DNA from: Puffinus mauretanicus
Taxonomy: Eukaryota > Chordata > Aves > Procellariiformes > Procellariidae
Direction of reading: 5' to 3'
DNA length: 64,000 bases
Assembly (NCBI GenBank): GCA_023333565.1
Contig: JAJKFH010001865.1
Location: forward strand, 7,998,001 to 8,062,000
A program made the position numbers and the translations under genes. How positions within the stretch are numbered: position 1 is the stretch's first letter; each line of letters starts with the position of its first letter. Of the stretch, positions 60,133 through 64,000 are shown piece after piece. Below the pieces are notes generated by a model. That model did no database searches. It worked only from the letters and a program-made list of their open reading frames with translations, and was not told where the DNA came from.

Positions 60133-63100
60133 GAGCAAATTTGAAAAAGGTAGATGAAGTTCTCTGCGAGAGGACTTTATGAACCCTGAGTGTGCTGTCA
60201 CTGTGACTGAGTAGCCTGCAACTAGTCACCTGTCCAGTGCTCCCTTCACTTGCCATTCACCAGTTAAGCAGGCTCTGTCCTCACTACCAAACCTCTTACA
60301 TGTAATATTTCTGAACTCGCCTTCGTAGCTATCTTTCCATCTACTGCCCCATACATCTCTGCAGACCTTCACAGATCATCATCTCACCTTATGGAGAAAT
60401 ATCAACAGAGCATGTTCGATACCTAGTTTATCCCAGGCAACTCTGGCACCCATTTTCAGTTTCCATCCATCCCTGAGATCTTTTTTTAGAAAAAGGAAAC
60501 AATAACGTGCACATGTTCTCTTGAACAACATGTAAGACATTTCGATGACTAGGAAGAGCTCTGTGAACATGTTTTAAAGTCTGAAGTACCCTTACTGATC
60601 CAGTCTGCACTCACAGCCGCACAAGGACTTGAACAGCGCGTTCTGGATGACCAGCAAATCCCAAGCATTGCAGAACTTCAGCCTAGATGTTCACTCAGAA
60701 ATGCACACTTTCGTCACATTTATTATAATCTCTCCTGTCTACAGGCCCAACCTAGAATTTAGGAGTAAAGTACTTTAGACCTGTCAAGAATAGAAAATGT
60801 GGAATCATCAGAAAATAAACAGCTGCAAAAACAGTGGAGCATTTTCCTCCATAAGTATAAAGTCAAAGAAGTTGGTTGCCATGGGCAAAAACTCAAAACT
60901 TATTCCATCCACTGGCCTGAAAATAAACAGCAATAACACTAGATCTTCACACCTCTGCACACTCATTAATGCATCTCAGAAAGCATTCAGATACAGAAGT
61001 ATGACTAACCTTCTTACTGGATTAGGAAACAAGGATGTGGTGAACTTCTGACTTTCCAAACTGTTTATTGTTAGAATCATAGCCTTAGTCAACACAGATG
61101 GAAGAAGTCTTTTAGGAGACATTAGAAGACAGATTTATCAAAAAACAGTGCAAGGCACCACTCCTAACATCTGTGCTCTTAAGAAGTTGAAAATGACAAT
61201 TTATAAACCATACCATATCATACAAAGTTTATAAAAAAAAAAGAAAGAAAAATTGTCAGAGTGTGAGCTTCACTCAAAGAATTTCAAGCATGAATTGTGC
61301 AAGTTATTAACACAAAATACAAAGGATGACAAAAATGTTACTGGGTTTCTGAAATGAGTAACAAAGGAAGTGATTCCAAACAAGGAAGAGTAACAGAAAT
61401 AGGAAAGTAAACCTTGAGGGGGGGGGGGAAAAAGATAAAATTTTCCATTTACTATTAAAGAGCTTCAGATGTGGCAGGTAAAATGTAATGTGCAAGGCAT
61501 ACATTAGGAGATATTGCCAAACAAAGTGCATATGCTACATAAAAGAACACAGAGATACGTATTTTCTCCTCATCATCTTCACTTTTTTTTTGTAAGCGAT
61601 TCTCCCGATTTCCATTTTTTTAATCTCATCTACTTCTTTCTTACCATTCTTCTCTGTGTAATTTCCCCCATCTACTGACTATAATTTTTTTTGCTTCTGT
61701 ACATGTTATTTGTTTACCTTCTCCCCCATTAACCAGGTAAAAACATTTGGAAAATAAATAATGGTACAAGATGTTCCTGTAGTGAATGTCATCGGAGGAT
61801 TACAAAGCTGTTCATTAAATTTAATTAAACTTAACAGCGTTCCTCTGCCTGCTGGAAAGGATTACAATAATGAGTTTAAAGATGGAAAAAATGAAACCCA
61901 GACAAGGTACGGTTTGTCTATAGCTCCTGGAAGAGAAAAAAAACATTTGATGTGTTGATTTGAGCTGCTAATGCCTCAGACTTTCTGTTGTTTTGCAAAT
62001 TTGCTGCTTCCTTCCCTCCTATACACTCTGCTGAGCACCAGTATTCTTGTAATGTAATGGGCATACGGAAGGAGGCTATGCAAGACTGCCTGAACTAATT
62101 CTGAGTTAGAGGGTCCCAATTCACTAACAGAATTGACAAAGGTATAGGATACATCATACATTAAAGGTAATGTTCTCTGATTAAGAGAGTTGTAAGAGCA
62201 TCATACCCTGAGGGCTGCCACTCAGGCTTTGCAGGGGTGGAGTACATGAGGCCAGAGCTCAATATAGAAACTTCTGCTACTTAATTCACACTTATACCTG
62301 CATAGTCACAACAATCTGAACAACAGCGTGGCTGGCACATAACAGTCTAGAAAGCTGAGAACCTCTCATTACAGATAAAATTAGAAGCCGAAATAAGATG
62401 CTTCTAAGGGTTCAAATATGTTTGATCCAAGCATTTGATCTGGGAATTTCTCCACGTTCTATTTTAGTTTATTTTATATCAATTCAGCTAAAAAAAAAAA
62501 ATTCCTTAAAAACTCAAGCTGCAGCAATTTAGCATGCACTTTTTGGATTAACTGAGTAGTAATTTTCAAATAGGAAAGTGAAGAGCTATTGAAGCTATGC
62601 AAAGTGGTGAAGAGTTACCGAAATCATTATGAGCTGTACCGTGAAACTTCAAATAATAAGACACTTAATACTCAGTGGCACTAGCCTCATAAATCACATC
62701 AACCAGATCTTATTAAAAGGGGGACGATCTTCACTTTATACATAATCAGTATTGACACTTGGTCAAAAGAAACTCACAGCAATGGGAGACTTTATCCAAA
62801 GAAGGACTACAATCAGACAGACATTTCTTCTAAAATGAAATCAACTGACAAAAAAGGAAGAATCCATACTTTTTTTATGGATTTAAAAGGAAAAAAAATG
62901 TAAAGCTTCCTACACAATGGCACAAAAGATTATTTACCTCTTTGAATAATCTAATATTCTTCTGTAAAATTAGCAATTAATTTTGACTCATCCAGAAAAC
63001 ACAAAGGATTCAACTAAGAACCATGACTGAACCCATGGCTGATTTCAAAATCAAAAATGGGATGTCTTCTTTCCCTGACCTTTATATTCTGTTGCCATGT

Positions 63101-64000
63101 CTTATAGCATCTTGATTAATGTCATTCATAAATGAAGGAAGGAACCATGTCTATAAGCAAGAGTCATATCTCGTAAGGGCAGTATGTTTGATTTTCAAGC
63201 AAAAGTGAAACAGAGCTTTGCTTTTTCTGTATAATTAGCCCATTGATTTTCCAGGAAATATCATTCATCTAGTTCCATCCTGTTCGTGTCCTCTTAGCCA
63301 GAAGTGTAATTAAAAAGCCAGTTCCCTCAGGTATTGGTAAAATTAAATGGAACATGGGGTCTCACAACACAGGACATTTCCCAAAGCTAGTAGATAGCAA
63401 AGAGAGGTTAAAATTTTTAATGCTCTGAATATTACGGGTCAAATTAATTCCTAAGGTAGCTGTGTAGAAGTCATGGTAATTTGCCCCAAGGGTAGACTTA
63501 CAGAAGATATAGGACTGTCTTAGTGTTTATGATTTCCTGAACTGCAAAACAATGGCTGACATATTGCAGGTTTAAAATTCTGAAACTTCTGAAATGGGTA
63601 TTTATTGCTCTGGAAGAAGAAAGCAGCACTTGTTACTCCAATAAATATGTCACGGCTATGGCCTCTAACAAGTCTCTAATTAATATATTTAACTATAACA
63701 ATGCACAATCTGAAATACAGCTGCTTAGTCTTTATTGTGATACTTAAAATTTCTTAACAGAAGTGAGAATAGACAGGAGTATAAATAAAAAAACAGCATT
63801 AATACTATTAAAATTAAGGGAGAATACATGATACTGACAGGGCAGAAAGCTGCCTAAATTCACATCTTAAGTGTTCAGTCAACTTGAAAGTGACATGGTA
63901 CCTGAAGTGAATGACACCAACTTACAGTGAGAGTTTATGTAGCTCATGTTCAGCATTGACTCTGTCAGTTTTATAAGATCCATGTTTTCTGGAATCCAAT
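60133..64000. other. Anonymous AT-rich sequence
   Basis: No gene is recognised. Contains an A-rich tract near 61230-61250, an 11-G run, and T-rich stretches near 61586-61595 and 61686-61693. Confidence 0.5.
61418..61428. repeat. Poly-G tract (11 G)
   Basis: Eleven consecutive G followed by A-rich sequence. Confidence 0.9.

Noticed and set aside
1..64000. CRISPR arrays, operons, phage or other prokaryotic systems
   Set aside because: No regularly spaced repeats, ribosome-binding sites or dense coding exist. The repeat content is avian.

Overview
The window looks like bird nuclear DNA, intergenic or deep intronic. The evidence is three 5'-truncated CR1 LINE copies with the typical avian CR1 3' end, and four solo LTRs of one avian endogenous-retrovirus family. 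Several decayed MIR-like SINE fragments fit the general amniote background. The LTR family is one I associate with Neoaves rather than chicken-like birds; that is recollection and was not tested. The DNA is AT-rich, with scattered GC-richer patches of 200-500 bp. I recognise no protein-coding exon, tRNA, rRNA or known ncRNA. Apart from the CR1 frame, the open frames are about as long as chance allows in this much AT-rich DNA.

Layout: 1-19.65 kb is mostly anonymous sequence with one reverse MIR-like fragment (0.92-1.07 kb), GC-rich patches at 3.1 and 12.5 kb (the latter with a short CTG run), a perfect 21-bp tandem duplication at 14.94 kb and homopolymer tracts. 19.66-22.31 kb holds two solo LTRs (A and B) in the same orientation, with a MIR-like fragment between them. 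22.3-28.2 kb holds microsatellites and the best MIR-like fragment (24.03-24.14 kb). A CR1 copy with a long reverse-transcriptase-derived frame lies at 28.20-29.05 kb. Solo LTR C (31.28-31.78 kb) has an exact 5-bp target duplication and is followed by a nested tandem repeat and a possible older LTR end. Two further CR1 fragments lie at 37.36-37.85 kb (a different subfamily) and 39.84-40.19 kb (same subfamily as the first). Solo LTR D (48.45-49.03 kb, minus strand) also has an exact 5-bp duplication. 49-64 kb is anonymous apart from a GC-richer block near 50.7-51.4 kb and two MIR-like fragments near 54.9 and 60.1 kb.

No set of cooperating genes is visible. The strongest biology is regulatory. 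All four LTRs keep the same 8-bp cAMP-response-element palindrome at the same place, between a CCAAT-type box and a TATA-like box. Three LTR builds can be told apart, with a swapped block downstream of the promoter. I did not find a convincing undescribed gene system.
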